NCBI GenBank assembly: GCA_944385595.1
Contig: CALWXY010000028.1
Span: 1-9,029 of the forward strand
Reading direction: 5' to 3'
Source: an uncultured Oscillospiraceae bacterium
GTDB taxonomy: Bacteria > Bacillota > Clostridia > Oscillospirales > Oscillospiraceae
Length of the DNA: 9,029 nucleotides
Part shown: positions 1 through 6,555 of the stretch, piece by piece
Numbering within the stretch: the first letter of the stretch is position 1
Layout of the letters: the number at the start of each line of letters is the position of its first letter
Notes under the pieces: model-generated
What the model was told of the DNA's origin: nothing
What the model saw: the letters and a program-made list of their open reading frames with translations, nothing else
Database searches by the model: none
Position numbers and translations under genes: made by a program

Positions 1-1
1 G

Positions 2-415
2 TTCTGCGCCGCCGTGCGCCGGGCGGGATATTCCGTGCCAGCCGGGGAGCTGATGCGCTCACTGCGCGCGCCGGGCGAGGCCATAAAAGCCTGCGCCGCC
101 GCGCTCGACCCGGAGCCGGTGTGGCAGCGCTGCGCTTCGATGCCGGAGGTAGCCGCCGCTGTCGGCAGAGAGCGCGCGCTGAGCGCCGCCGCCGCTATGG
201 AGGCTTGCGGCCTCGCGGGCAGCTTCTCCGCGATGGAAGAGCTGCTTGAGTCGGGCAGCTGCCTCGCGGTGTCCGAGCTTGCGCTATCTGGCGGCGAGAT
301 AGCCGCGCGGGGACTGAGCGGCCGCGCCGTCGGCGAGTGCCAGCAGCGCCTTTTGCGGCATGTCCTCGCGCACCCGGAGGACAACACCCGCGAAAAGCTG
401 CTTGAGATGATATAA
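2..415 (+). CDS. cca: CCA tRNA nucleotidyltransferase, C-terminal part (truncated by window start)
   Basis: The reading frame is open from the first bases to TAA at 413-415, so the start lies outside the window and only about 137 residues are visible. The enzyme adds or repairs the 3' CCA end of tRNAs using CTP and ATP. The catalytic head and HD region are not visible. What is seen is the alpha-helical, Ala/Leu/Glu-rich tRNA-binding tail. It ends in the characteristic family pattern: an ALSGGEIAARGLSG segment, then a helix with RLLRHVL, then the closing NTREKLLEMI. Family members usually end with a similar 'L.I.G.DL...G..G..IG..L..LL..V......N....L' signature. The call rests on this C-terminal signature alone. 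A paralogue such as poly(A) polymerase I is less likely in this type of organism. The gene is convergent with argG and shares its terminator. Confidence 0.8.
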   Translation, partial: FCAAVRRAGYSVPAGELMRSLRAPGEAIKACAAALDPEPVWQRCASMPEVAAAVGRERALSAAAAMEACGLAGSFSAMEELLESGSCLAVSELALSGGEIAARGLSGRAVGECQQRLLRHVLAHPEDNTREKLLEMI

Positions 416-448
416 AAAATCCGCATGTGGTATCACATGCGGATTTTT
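415..448. terminator. Bidirectional intrinsic terminator between cca and argG
   Basis: A perfect 15-bp inverted repeat (arms 415-429 and 434-448, loop GTAT) carries a GC-rich core, CCGCATGTG. The outer part of the stem is A-tract on one side and T-tract on the other, so each strand has a run of U after the core hairpin. It lies two bases past the last sense codon of cca and 16 bases past the argG stop, and should end both transcripts. Confidence 0.93.
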
Positions 449-463
449 GCTTTAATCGGAGGC

Positions 464-1678
464 TTACAGCAGGCCCTGCTGCATCATGGCGCGAACCTTG
501 ATGGGCAGACCGAAGAGGTTTATGAAGCCCTCGGAGTCCTTCTGGTTGTAGTCGGACTCGCCGAAGGTGGCGATGTTCTCGGAGTAGAGGCTGCAGGGGG
601 ACTCGACAGAGGCGAGAATCATGTTGCCCTTGTAGAGCTTGAGCTTGACCTTGCCGGTGACGGTCTCCTGGGTCTTGTCGACGAAGGCGGAGAGCGCCTC
701 GCGCAGCGGGGTGAACCACTGGCCGTTGTAGACAAGCTCGGCGAAGGTGATGGAGAGCTCCTGTTTTTTGTGAGCGGTCATCTTGTCGAGGCAGAGGGTC
801 TCGAGCACCTCGTGGGCCTTGTAGAGGATGGTGCCGCCCGGGGTCTCGTAGACGCCGCGGCACTTCATGCCGACGAGGCGGTTCTCGACGATGTCGAGCA
901 GGCCGATGCCGTTCTGGCCGCCCAGCTCGTTGAGCTTCCGGATGATGTCGCTGCCCTTCATCTTGACGCCGTCGATGGCGACGGGGATGCCCTTTTCGAA
1001 CTCAATCTCGACGTAGGTGGGCTTGTCGGGGGCCATCTCGGGGGAGATGCCCATCTCAAGGAAGCCGGGCTTGTTGTACTGCGGCTCGTTTTTCGGATCC
1101 TCGAGGTCGAGGCCCTCATGGCTGAGGTGCCAGATGTTCTTGTCCTTGGAGTAGTTGGTCTCGCGGTTGATCTTGAGGGGGACGTTGTGCGCCTCGGCGT
1201 ACTCGATCTCCTCCTCGCGGCTCTTGATGCTCCACTCTCTCCAGGGGGCGATAATCTTGAGCTGGGGTGCGAGAGCCTTGATGGTCAGCTCGAAGCGAAC
1301 CTGATCGTTGCCCTTGCCGGTGCAGCCGTGGCAGATGGCGTCGGCGCCCTCTTTGAGGGCGATGTCGACGAGGCCCTTGGCGATGCAGGGGCGGGCGGTG
1401 CTGGTGCCGAGCAGATAGTTCTCGTAGACAGCGCCGGCCTTCATGGTCGGGAAGATGTAGTTGTCGACATAGTCGTCGACGAGGTCCATGACATAGAGCT
1501 TGCTCGCGCCGGTCTTGATGGCCTTCTCCTCGAGGCCCTCGAGCTCGTCGGCCTGGCCGACGTTGCCGGAGACGGCGATGACCTCGCAGTTGTTGTAGTT
1601 CTCCTTCAGCCAGGGGATGATGATGGAAGTGTCAAGGCCGCCGGAGTAGGCGAGGACGACTTTTTTTATCTCACTCAT
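464..1678 (-). CDS. argG: Argininosuccinate synthase
   Basis: This cytosolic enzyme condenses citrulline and aspartate, using ATP, to argininosuccinate, the penultimate step of arginine synthesis. The protein has 404 residues, the normal length. The N-terminus shows the ATP-pyrophosphatase P-loop AYSGGLDTS (residues 10-18). The substrate-binding segment HGCTGKGNDQVRFE is at about 117-130. The family blocks TSTARPCIAKG, IAPWREW, ETPGGTIL and GESDYNQKDSEGFI are all present, so the enzyme looks intact. The ATG (1678-1676) is preceded by GGAGGT (1692-1687) at an 8-nt spacing, which fixes the start. It is a single-gene unit: argH is not adjacent, the neighbour downstream is convergent, and ybaK upstream is divergent. 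Isoleucine codons are mostly ATC, unlike the ATA-rich ybaK and ATPase genes, which may reflect higher expression. Confidence 0.97.
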   Translation of the reverse strand: MSEIKKVVLAYSGGLDTSIIIPWLKENYNNCEVIAVSGNVGQADELEGLEEKAIKTGASKLYVMDLVDDYVDNYIFPTMKAGAVYENYLLGTSTARPCIAKGLVDIALKEGADAICHGCTGKGNDQVRFELTIKALAPQLKIIAPWREWSIKSREEEIEYAEAHNVPLKINRETNYSKDKNIWHLSHEGLDLEDPKNEPQYNKPGFLEMGISPEMAPDKPTYVEIEFEKGIPVAIDGVKMKGSDIIRKLNELGGQNGIGLLDIVENRLVGMKCRGVYETPGGTILYKAHEVLETLCLDKMTAHKKQELSITFAELVYNGQWFTPLREALSAFVDKTQETVTGKVKLKLYKGNMILASVESPCSLYSENIATFGESDYNQKDSEGFINLFGLPIKVRAMMQQGLL

Positions 1679-1717
1679 TGGAAATTACCTCCGATACAAT
1701 ATTCAGGCGATGCTTGG

Positions 1718-1746
1718 ATTATAGCACCCTTTATCCGCCAATGCAA
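1718..1746 (-). promoter_or_regulatory. Promoter of argG
   Basis: Read on the minus strand, TTGCAT (1746-1741) and a perfect TATAAT (1723-1718) are separated by 17 nt. The -10 is preceded by TGC, giving an extended -10 (TGCTATAAT). Transcription would start near 1711, leaving a leader of about 30 nt before the argG SD site. Confidence 0.8.
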
Positions 1747-1801
1747 TAGTCAATATGCGAAAATACCGCCGAAATAGTGAATATTATTTAGATAATAACG
1801 C

Positions 1802-1822
1802 CACTTTATGCAGCAAAAAGTG
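1802..1822. promoter_or_regulatory. 21-bp palindrome, candidate operator in the argG/ybaK divergent region
   Basis: The arms CACTTTATGC and GCAAAAAGTG flank a central A at 1812 and match at 9 of 10 positions (the exception is an A:A pair). The site is centred about 60 bp upstream of the predicted ybaK start of transcription and about 100 bp upstream of that of argG. The symmetry suits binding by a dimeric repressor or activator. It could also extrude as a hairpin, but it has no T-tract and is not a terminator. I do not recognise the cognate regulator. Confidence 0.45.
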
Positions 1823-1836
1823 AATATCATGCATAC

Positions 1837-1865
1837 TTGACGCAAAAAGTCGGCTGTGGTAAAAT
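1837..1865 (+). promoter_or_regulatory. Promoter of the ybaK-like / radical SAM operon
   Basis: TTGACG (1837-1842), a 17-nt spacer and TAAAAT (1860-1865) form a near-consensus sigma-A promoter. The -10 is preceded by TGG, giving a TG-N extension. The predicted start of transcription is near 1872, about 27 nt before the ybaK ATG. Confidence 0.82.
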
Positions 1866-1898
1866 CTTTGGTAATTTGAATGCCCGGAGGGGATGGAG

Positions 1899-2372
1899 AT
1901 GTCCATAGAAAAAGGCAGGGCGTATTTCCGTGCGCTGGGGCTTGAGGAGCGCGTCATGGAGTTCGACGTGTCGAGCGCCACAGTGGAGCTCGCGGCCAAG
2001 GCCGTCGGCGTGGAGCCCGCCATGATAGCAAAGACGCTGTCGTTCAAGAAGGGCGACGGCTGCATACTCGTGCTCGCCGCCGGCGACGCGAGGATAGACA
2101 ACCGCAAGTTCAAGTACACGTTCCATATGAAGGCGAAGATGCCGACGGCGGAGGAGGTGCTGGAGCTGGTGGGTCACCCCGTCGGGGGCGTGTGCCCCTT
2201 TGGGATAAACGACGGCGTCGAGGTCTACCTCGACGAGTCGCTCCGCCGGTTCGAGACGGTGTACCCCGCGGTGGGCAGCGCCAACAGCGCAATTCCGCTG
2301 AGCTGCGACGAGCTGTTCGAGTACTCCAAGGCGCTGGCCTGGGTGGACGTATGCAAGCTGCCGGAGGCGTGA
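1899..2372 (+). CDS. YbaK/EbsC family aminoacyl-tRNA deacylase (prolyl-tRNA editing-like)
   Basis: This protein belongs to the single-domain YbaK/ProX/EbsC superfamily. Characterised members hydrolyse mischarged tRNAs, for example Cys-tRNA(Pro) by YbaK or Ala-tRNA(Pro) by ProXp-ala. The 157 residues match a stand-alone domain. Visible family features are the lysine block IAKTLSFK (Lys45), the DARIDNRKFK segment, and the GHPVGGVCPFGI loop (about 92-103), which shapes the active site. The substrate cannot be assigned. The start is taken at ATG 1899 because GGAGGGG (1886-1892) then sits at a normal distance; an ATG at 1893 directly abuts the SD and would add only two residues. It is the first gene of an operon and its end overlaps the radical SAM gene. 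Isoleucine is written mainly as ATA. Confidence 0.88.
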   Translation: MSIEKGRAYFRALGLEERVMEFDVSSATVELAAKAVGVEPAMIAKTLSFKKGDGCILVLAAGDARIDNRKFKYTFHMKAKMPTAEEVLELVGHPVGGVCPFGINDGVEVYLDESLRRFETVYPAVGSANSAIPLSCDELFEYSKALAWVDVCKLPEA

Positions 2373-3253
2373 GCGCGGCCTGCCGCGCCTGCCCGCGCCG
2401 CTGCGGGGCGCTGAGAGCTTCGGGCGAGCTGGGCGTCTGCCGCGCGCCGGAGGACTTCGTCGTCGCCAGAGTCGGCCTGCACTTCTGGGAGGAGCCTTGC
2501 ATAAGCGGCGAAAGAGGCTCCGGAACGGTGTTTTTCTCCGGCTGCAACCTCGGCTGCGTGTTCTGCCAGAACCGCGACATCAGCCGCGGCGGACATGGGC
2601 GGCGCATGACCGACGACGAGCTTATAGAGGCCATGCACAGCCTCTGCCGCGAGGGCGCTCACAATATAAATCTCGTGACGCCCAGCCACTACGCCTTCCG
2701 CCTCGCGGACGTGCTGCGCCGCGCGAAGCTGCCCGTGCCGGTGGTGTGGAACAGCTCCGGCTACGACAGCATCGAGGCGCTGCGCGCGCTGGAGGGACTG
2801 GTCGACATCTATCTGCCGGACATGAAATATCTCAGCCCCGATATGGCCGCGAAATACTCCCGCGCGCCGGATTACCCCGCCGTCGCCGCGGCGGCAATCC
2901 GCGAGATGCAGCGCCAGACCGGCGCGCCGAAATTCGGCGAGGACGGTATGCTCCGCTCCGGCACCATAGTCCGCCACCTCATCATGCCGGAGAACATACC
3001 AAACAGCCTCGATGTCATCGACTGGGTCGAGCGGGAGTTCCCGCGCGGCGGGGTGCTGCTGAGCCTTATGGCGCAGTACACGCCCATGCCGGACATGCCG
3101 TACCCGGAGCTGCGCCGCCGCCTCACCGCGGAGGAGTACGGGCGCGTCACCGATTACCTCGCCATGTGCGACATCGAGCAGGGCTACGTTCAGGAGCTGG
3201 AGGCGGCGGGGGAGGAGTATATCCCGGAATTCGACCTCAGTGATGTAAATTAA
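2351..3253 (+). CDS. Radical SAM protein of the PflX / COG1313 group
   Basis: The protein of about 300 residues resembles pyruvate-formate-lyase-activating enzymes and uses a [4Fe-4S] cluster and S-adenosylmethionine. The radical SAM motif CNLGCVFC gives C-X3-C-X2-C at Cys65, Cys69 and Cys72. Ahead of it is a second cysteine set, CRACPRRCG plus Cys30 (C11, C14, C18, C30), typical of this group and likely to hold another metal or cluster. Other family blocks are HFWEEPCISG, GSGTVFFSGC, NINLVTPSHY, VWNSSGYD, DIYLPDMKY and LMAQYTPMP. The substrate of the group is not established, and no glycyl-radical enzyme lies nearby, so an activase role is unproven. ATG 2351 overlaps ybaK by 22 nt. A GTG at 2369 would give a GTGA overlap with the ybaK stop but has GGAGG only 1 nt away. 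Translational coupling to ybaK is likely either way. Confidence 0.88.
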   Translation: MQAAGGVSAACRACPRRCGALRASGELGVCRAPEDFVVARVGLHFWEEPCISGERGSGTVFFSGCNLGCVFCQNRDISRGGHGRRMTDDELIEAMHSLCREGAHNINLVTPSHYAFRLADVLRRAKLPVPVVWNSSGYDSIEALRALEGLVDIYLPDMKYLSPDMAAKYSRAPDYPAVAAAAIREMQRQTGAPKFGEDGMLRSGTIVRHLIMPENIPNSLDVIDWVEREFPRGGVLLSLMAQYTPMPDMPYPELRRRLTAEEYGRVTDYLAMCDIEQGYVQELEAAGEEYIPEFDLSDVN

Positions 3254-3255
3254 TA

Positions 3256-3291
3256 AAATAATCATTTATTTCCGACGGAATATGCTATAAT
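3256..3291 (+). promoter_or_regulatory. Extended -10 promoter of the P-type ATPase with AT-rich dyad over the -35 region
   Basis: TGCTATAAT (3283-3291) is a perfect -10 with a TG extension. No good -35 exists at 17 nt (CATTTA at 3263-3268). Instead an AT-only dyad, AAATAA (3256-3261) and TTATTT (3266-3271) around TCAT, covers that place. The dyad may be an operator or a weak end to the upstream transcript. The predicted start of transcription is near 3298. Confidence 0.65.
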
Positions 3292-3300
3292 AGCCGCAGT

Positions 3301-3335
3301 GGGGCCGAGGCCCCGCAGCGGCTTTTGCCGTTTTT
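3301..3335 (+). promoter_or_regulatory. Two-hairpin leader with terminator-like second hairpin ahead of the ATPase gene
   Basis: GGGGC (3301-3305) pairs with GCCCC (3310-3314) around CGAG. Directly after it, CGGC (3319-3322) pairs with GCCG (3327-3330) around TTTT, followed by TTTTT (3331-3335). The second unit resembles a short intrinsic terminator and lies downstream of the predicted promoter, so it could attenuate the ATPase transcript. The stem is only 4 bp (6 bp with G-U and A-U extension), so it may be weak. It could also act as the end of the radical SAM transcript. Confidence 0.4.
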
Positions 3336-3352
3336 GGAACGTGGAGAGCCTT

Positions 3353-5773
3353 ATGAGATTCAGCCTTAACAGAAAGCCGGAGGCCGCGGAGGAGCAGCCC
3401 CGGCCACAGATACCCGTCGTATACGCCGACCCGGCGCGCGGCCTCAGCGAGAGCGAGGTCACCGAGCGCTTCGCCGCGGGCTATGATAACCGCGATATAG
3501 CCCCGCCGACAAAGACGGTCAAGGAGATAATACTCTCAAACGTCTTTACCTATTTTAATATTGTCTTTTTCGTCCTCGCGGCCTGCCTCATACTGGTCGG
3601 CTCATGGTATAACCTCACATTCATGGGCGTCGTGTTTTCGAACATGTTCATAGGCATAGTGCAGGAGCTAAAGAGCAAGCGTACGCTCGACAAAATGAGC
3701 CTCATCACCTCGCCTAAAGGCGTCGCCATACGCGACGGCAAAAAGCTCACGCTCAGAACCGACGAGCTGGTGCGCGACGACATAGTCGTCTTTTCCGCCG
3801 GCAGCCAGATTTACGCCGACGCCGCCGTCGTCGCGGGCGAGTGCCAGGTGAACGAGGCGCTGATCACCGGCGAGGCGGACGAAATACGCAAGGCGCCGGG
3901 CGACCAGCTGCTCTCCGGCAGCTTCGTCGTGAGCGGGAGCTGCCGCGCGCGGCTCACGCGCGTCGGTGCGGATTCCTACGTCTCCCGCCTCACCATAGAG
4001 GCCAAGAAGCAGCACGGCAGCGACGAGGGCGAGATGATGCGCTCGCTGTCGCGCCTTGTGAAGTGGATAGGCATACTGCTGATACCCATGGGCATAGCCC
4101 TCTGCATAAAGGAGATATTCTGGCTCGACCGCTCCGTGCGCGACGGAGTCGTCTCCACCGTTGCCGCTCTGGTCGGCATGATACCCGAGGGGCTTTACCT
4201 GCTGACGAGCCTCGCGCTGGTCGCGAGTATAATCCGACTTATCCGCCGCCGCACCCTGGTGCACGAGATGGCCTGCATAGAGACCCTCGCGCGGGTCGAC
4301 ACCCTCTGCGTCGACAAGACCGGCACAATCACCGAGAACAAGATGATAGTCGACGACGTCGTCATGCTCTGCCCGGACAGATACATAGAGCCGGACGTGC
4401 GAATGATAATGTGCGACTACGCCGCAGCCTTCGAGGCCGACAACGACACCATGGCCGCAATAAAGAAGCACTTCGAGGGCCAGCCGCAGCGCGCGGCGGA
4501 GCGGGCCATGCCGTTCACGTCGGCGAAGAAATACGGCGGCGTCCGCTTCAACGAGGACGAGACCTACCTCCTCGGCGCGCCGGACGTCATCCTCGGCGAG
4601 CGCTACGGCGAGTACAGCGATATCATCGACTCATATTCCGCCAAAGGCTGCCGCGTGCTGCTGCTCACGCTGTACGACGGCGATTTGCAGGACTTCCCGC
4701 CGCGCGCGCCGCAGCTGCCGATAGCGCTGGTGCTGCTGTCGAACAAGGTGCGCCCCAGCGCGCCGGAGACCTTCGGCTATTTCGCAAAGCAGGGCGTCGA
4801 GATAAAGGTCATCTCCGGCGACAACCACGTCACCGTCTCCGAGGTCGCCCGCCGCGCGGGCATACCGGGCTACGACAGATGCGTCGACGCCCGCACGCTC
4901 GACACGGACGAGAAAATCGCCGACGCCGCCGTGCGCTACAACGTGTTCGGGCGCGTCACGCCGGAGCAGAAGCGAAAGCTCGTCCGCGCGCTGAAGGCCG
5001 CGGGGCGCACCGTCGCCATGACGGGCGACGGAGTGAACGACGTCCTCGCGCTAAAGGAGGCGGACTGCAGCGTCGCCATGGCCTCCGGCAGCGACGTCGC
5101 CTGCCGCGCGTCGCACATAGTCCTGCTCGACTCCGACTTCTCCAGCATGCCGTCGGTGGTCATGGAGGGGCGGCGCGTCATCAACAACATAGAGCGCTCG
5201 GCCTCGCTGTTCCTGGTGAAAAACATTTTTTCGTTCCTGCTGGCGCTGATATCTCTGTTTTTCACCCTGCCGTATCCGCTGACGCCGTCGCAGCTCAGCC
5301 TGGTGAGCACGATTACCATAGGCATACCGTCGTTCATCCTCGCCATGGAGCCGAACGAGAGCCTGATAACCGGCAAATTCCTGCGGAACGTGCTCTATCG
5401 GGCGCTGCCCGCGGGATTGACCGACCTTCTGATGGTGCTGGGCGTGCTGCTGTTTTACCTCGCCTTCGACATTCAGGAGGACATGATGAGCACCATCTGC
5501 GCCGTCGTCCTCTGCGTCGTCGGCCTGCTGATGCTGTACAGGACCAGCCTGCCGCTGAATCTGCTGCGCAAGCTGCTGCTCGGCGCGATGACTGTGCTGT
5601 TCGTTCTGAGCGTAGCATTCCTGCATGAGCTGTTCACCATCACGCCGCTCGATTTCGCCTCCAGCCTCGTGCTCGTGGTGTTCGCGCTGCTCGCCTGCCC
5701 GACGTTTTATATACTCTGCCGCTTCACCGAGCGGCTGCGCCGCAGCATCGCCTCATTCAGGAAAAGAAAATAA
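3353..5773 (+). CDS. P-type cation-transporting ATPase (CtpE-like)
   Basis: This is an ATP-driven cation pump of 806 residues in the cytoplasmic membrane. An actuator domain carries LITGEAD (T172-G173-E174). The TM4 motif IPEG (P278-E279-G280) forms part of the ion path. The phosphorylation motif DKTGT has its aspartate at 321. A reduced nucleotide-binding domain shows FTSAKKYGG and LGAPD in place of the usual KGAPE, and the hinge motif TGDGVND is at 557-563. About ten membrane segments are visible: two before the actuator, two around 230-297, and six after residue 620. The lack of CPC, a heavy-metal domain or a KdpB context argues against copper, zinc or potassium pumps. The closest family I recall is mycobacterial CtpE, implicated in Ca2+ uptake, but the ion here is not shown. 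ATG 3353 is chosen for its SD GGAG (3343-3346); a GTG at 3299 lies at the predicted start of transcription. Isoleucine is mostly ATA. Confidence 0.92.
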   Translation: MRFSLNRKPEAAEEQPRPQIPVVYADPARGLSESEVTERFAAGYDNRDIAPPTKTVKEIILSNVFTYFNIVFFVLAACLILVGSWYNLTFMGVVFSNMFIGIVQELKSKRTLDKMSLITSPKGVAIRDGKKLTLRTDELVRDDIVVFSAGSQIYADAAVVAGECQVNEALITGEADEIRKAPGDQLLSGSFVVSGSCRARLTRVGADSYVSRLTIEAKKQHGSDEGEMMRSLSRLVKWIGILLIPMGIALCIKEIFWLDRSVRDGVVSTVAALVGMIPEGLYLLTSLALVASIIRLIRRRTLVHEMACIETLARVDTLCVDKTGTITENKMIVDDVVMLCPDRYIEPDVRMIMCDYAAAFEADNDTMAAIKKHFEGQPQRAAERAMPFTSAKKYGGVRFNEDETYLLGAPDVILGERYGEYSDIIDSYSAKGCRVLLLTLYDGDLQDFPPRAPQLPIALVLLSNKVRPSAPETFGYFAKQGVEIKVISGDNHVTVSEVARRAGIPGYDRCVDARTLDTDEKIADAAVRYNVFGRVTPEQKRKLVRALKAAGRTVAMTGDGVNDVLALKEADCSVAMASGSDVACRASHIVLLDSDFSSMPSVVMEGRRVINNIERSASLFLVKNIFSFLLALISLFFTLPYPLTPSQLSLVSTITIGIPSFILAMEPNESLITGKFLRNVLYRALPAGLTDLLMVLGVLLFYLAFDIQEDMMSTICAVVLCVVGLLMLYRTSLPLNLLRKLLLGAMTVLFVLSVAFLHELFTITPLDFASSLVLVVFALLACPTFYILCRFTERLRRSIASFRKRK

Positions 5774-5778
5774 CACTC

Positions 5779-5816
5779 ATCGCTCTGTGATATACCCAAT
5801 CACAGAGCGATTTTTT
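5779..5816 (+). terminator. Intrinsic terminator after the P-type ATPase
   Basis: A perfect 13-bp stem (5779-5791 with 5799-5811) with a 7-nt loop is followed by a run of six T (5811-5816). It begins six bases after the ATPase stop. Confidence 0.93.
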
Positions 5817-5826
5817 CATATTTCTT

Positions 5827-5875
5827 ACAAAAATTAGAAGTTGATGTTGTATTTTTGTGGAAATTATGCTACATT
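5827..5875 (+). promoter_or_regulatory. Promoter and inverted repeat upstream of the phosphoribosyltransferase-like gene
   Basis: TTGTAT (5847-5852), 17 nt and TACATT (5870-5875) with a TGC extension form a plausible promoter; the predicted start of transcription is near 5882. A perfect 8-bp inverted repeat, ACAAAAAT (5827-5834) and ATTTTTGT (5851-5858), is separated by 16 nt. Its right arm overlaps the -35, a position expected of a repressor operator. Confidence 0.55.
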
Positions 5876-5897
5876 ATTGACAGAGGAGATAAGCGTA

Positions 5898-5921
5898 ATG
5901 GAAATGGAGGTATCAATATGA
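5898..5921 (+). CDS. Possible seven-codon leader ORF overlapping the next start
   Basis: ATG at 5898 follows AGAGGAG (5882-5888) at a 9-nt spacing and encodes MEMEVSI. It ends at a TGA (5919-5921) that overlaps the ATG of the downstream gene (5918-5920) as ATGA. Either this is a coupled leader peptide or the second SD (GGAGGT, 5906-5911) alone serves the main gene. The peptide has no run of regulatory codons. It may be chance. Confidence 0.25.
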   Translation: MEMEVSI

Positions 5922-6553
5922 CGTCCGAAATCATCAGAGCCGCTGTCAATCCGAATCTGGAGATAGTCGCATATTCCGGCCATTTTGCAACCCGCCATTC
6001 GCACAACAGCCACTACCTCGACATCACCAGATTGAAACACGAGTTCACCATGGCCAGAGAGGCCGCCATCACCCTCGCCCACTGCTACGCCAGCGATAAA
6101 AAGGTGGACACCATCGTCTGCCTCGACGGAAGCGAGGTAATAGGCGCCTTCCTTGCCAGACATATCTCCAAAGACGACAGCTTTTCCGTCAACCAGAATA
6201 AAAACATCAACGTCATCACCCCGGAGTATGACTCCAACGGCCAGCTGATTTTCCGCGACAACCTCGTGCCCATGGTCAGCGGCAAAGACGTGCTCATCCT
6301 CATCTCAACGGTCAACTCCGGCAAAACCGCGCGCCGCGCGGTCGAGTGCGTGAAGTACTACGGGGGCAGAACCCAGTGCATAGCCGCCGTGTTCACGAAA
6401 CTGGGCCTCGTCGCCGGCGTGCCGGTGTTCGGCCTGTTCACCCCGGCGGATATCCCGGGCTACGCCACCTATCTCACCAAGGACTGCCCCATGTGCCGCG
6501 AGGGCAAAAAAATCGACGGCCTCGCCAACAGCTACGGATATTCAAAATTCTGA
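5918..6553 (+). CDS. Phosphoribosyltransferase-like protein (PRTase fold, divergent PRPP loop)
   Basis: The protein has 211 residues with the layout of type I phosphoribosyltransferases. It resembles a clostridial group often labelled orotate phosphoribosyltransferase-like. The segment VLILISTVNSGKT (125-137) aligns with the PRPP-binding loop hydrophobic4-D/E-D/E-x-x-T-T/S-G-x-T, but Ile129-Ser130 stand where the acidic pair should be. Catalysis is therefore doubtful; a regulatory or nucleotide-sensing role is possible. Other visible blocks are TIVCLDGSEVIGAFLA, NVITPEY, IFRDNLVPM and a C-terminal DCPMCREGKKID (Cys190, Cys193) that could bind metal. I cannot name the substrate. ATG 5918 is chosen because GGAGGT (5906-5911) is correctly spaced; upstream in-frame codons precede the predicted start of transcription. 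No purine or pyrimidine gene is adjacent. Confidence 0.75.
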   Translation: MTSEIIRAAVNPNLEIVAYSGHFATRHSHNSHYLDITRLKHEFTMAREAAITLAHCYASDKKVDTIVCLDGSEVIGAFLARHISKDDSFSVNQNKNINVITPEYDSNGQLIFRDNLVPMVSGKDVLILISTVNSGKTARRAVECVKYYGGRTQCIAAVFTKLGLVAGVPVFGLFTPADIPGYATYLTKDCPMCREGKKIDGLANSYGYSKF

Positions 6554-6555
6554 AT

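Noticed and set aside
425..1777. A 450-residue open frame on the plus strand
   Set aside because: It is the antisense shadow of argG; the protein is a low-complexity Leu/Val/Asp run, and it starts inside the terminator.
1893..1898. ATG 1893 as the start of the ybaK-like gene
   Set aside because: It directly touches the SD GGAGGGG, leaving no spacing; ATG 1899 is correctly spaced.
3254..3352. An M-box or other magnesium riboswitch for the cation ATPase
   Set aside because: The leader after the predicted transcription start is only about 55 nt and lacks the architecture of a known metal riboswitch.
3841..5628. A 595-residue Arg-rich open frame inside the ATPase gene, and similar long frames opposite paaK and the radical SAM gene
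   Set aside because: These are alternate-frame shadows produced by GC-rich codons; each overlaps a gene with clear family motifs.
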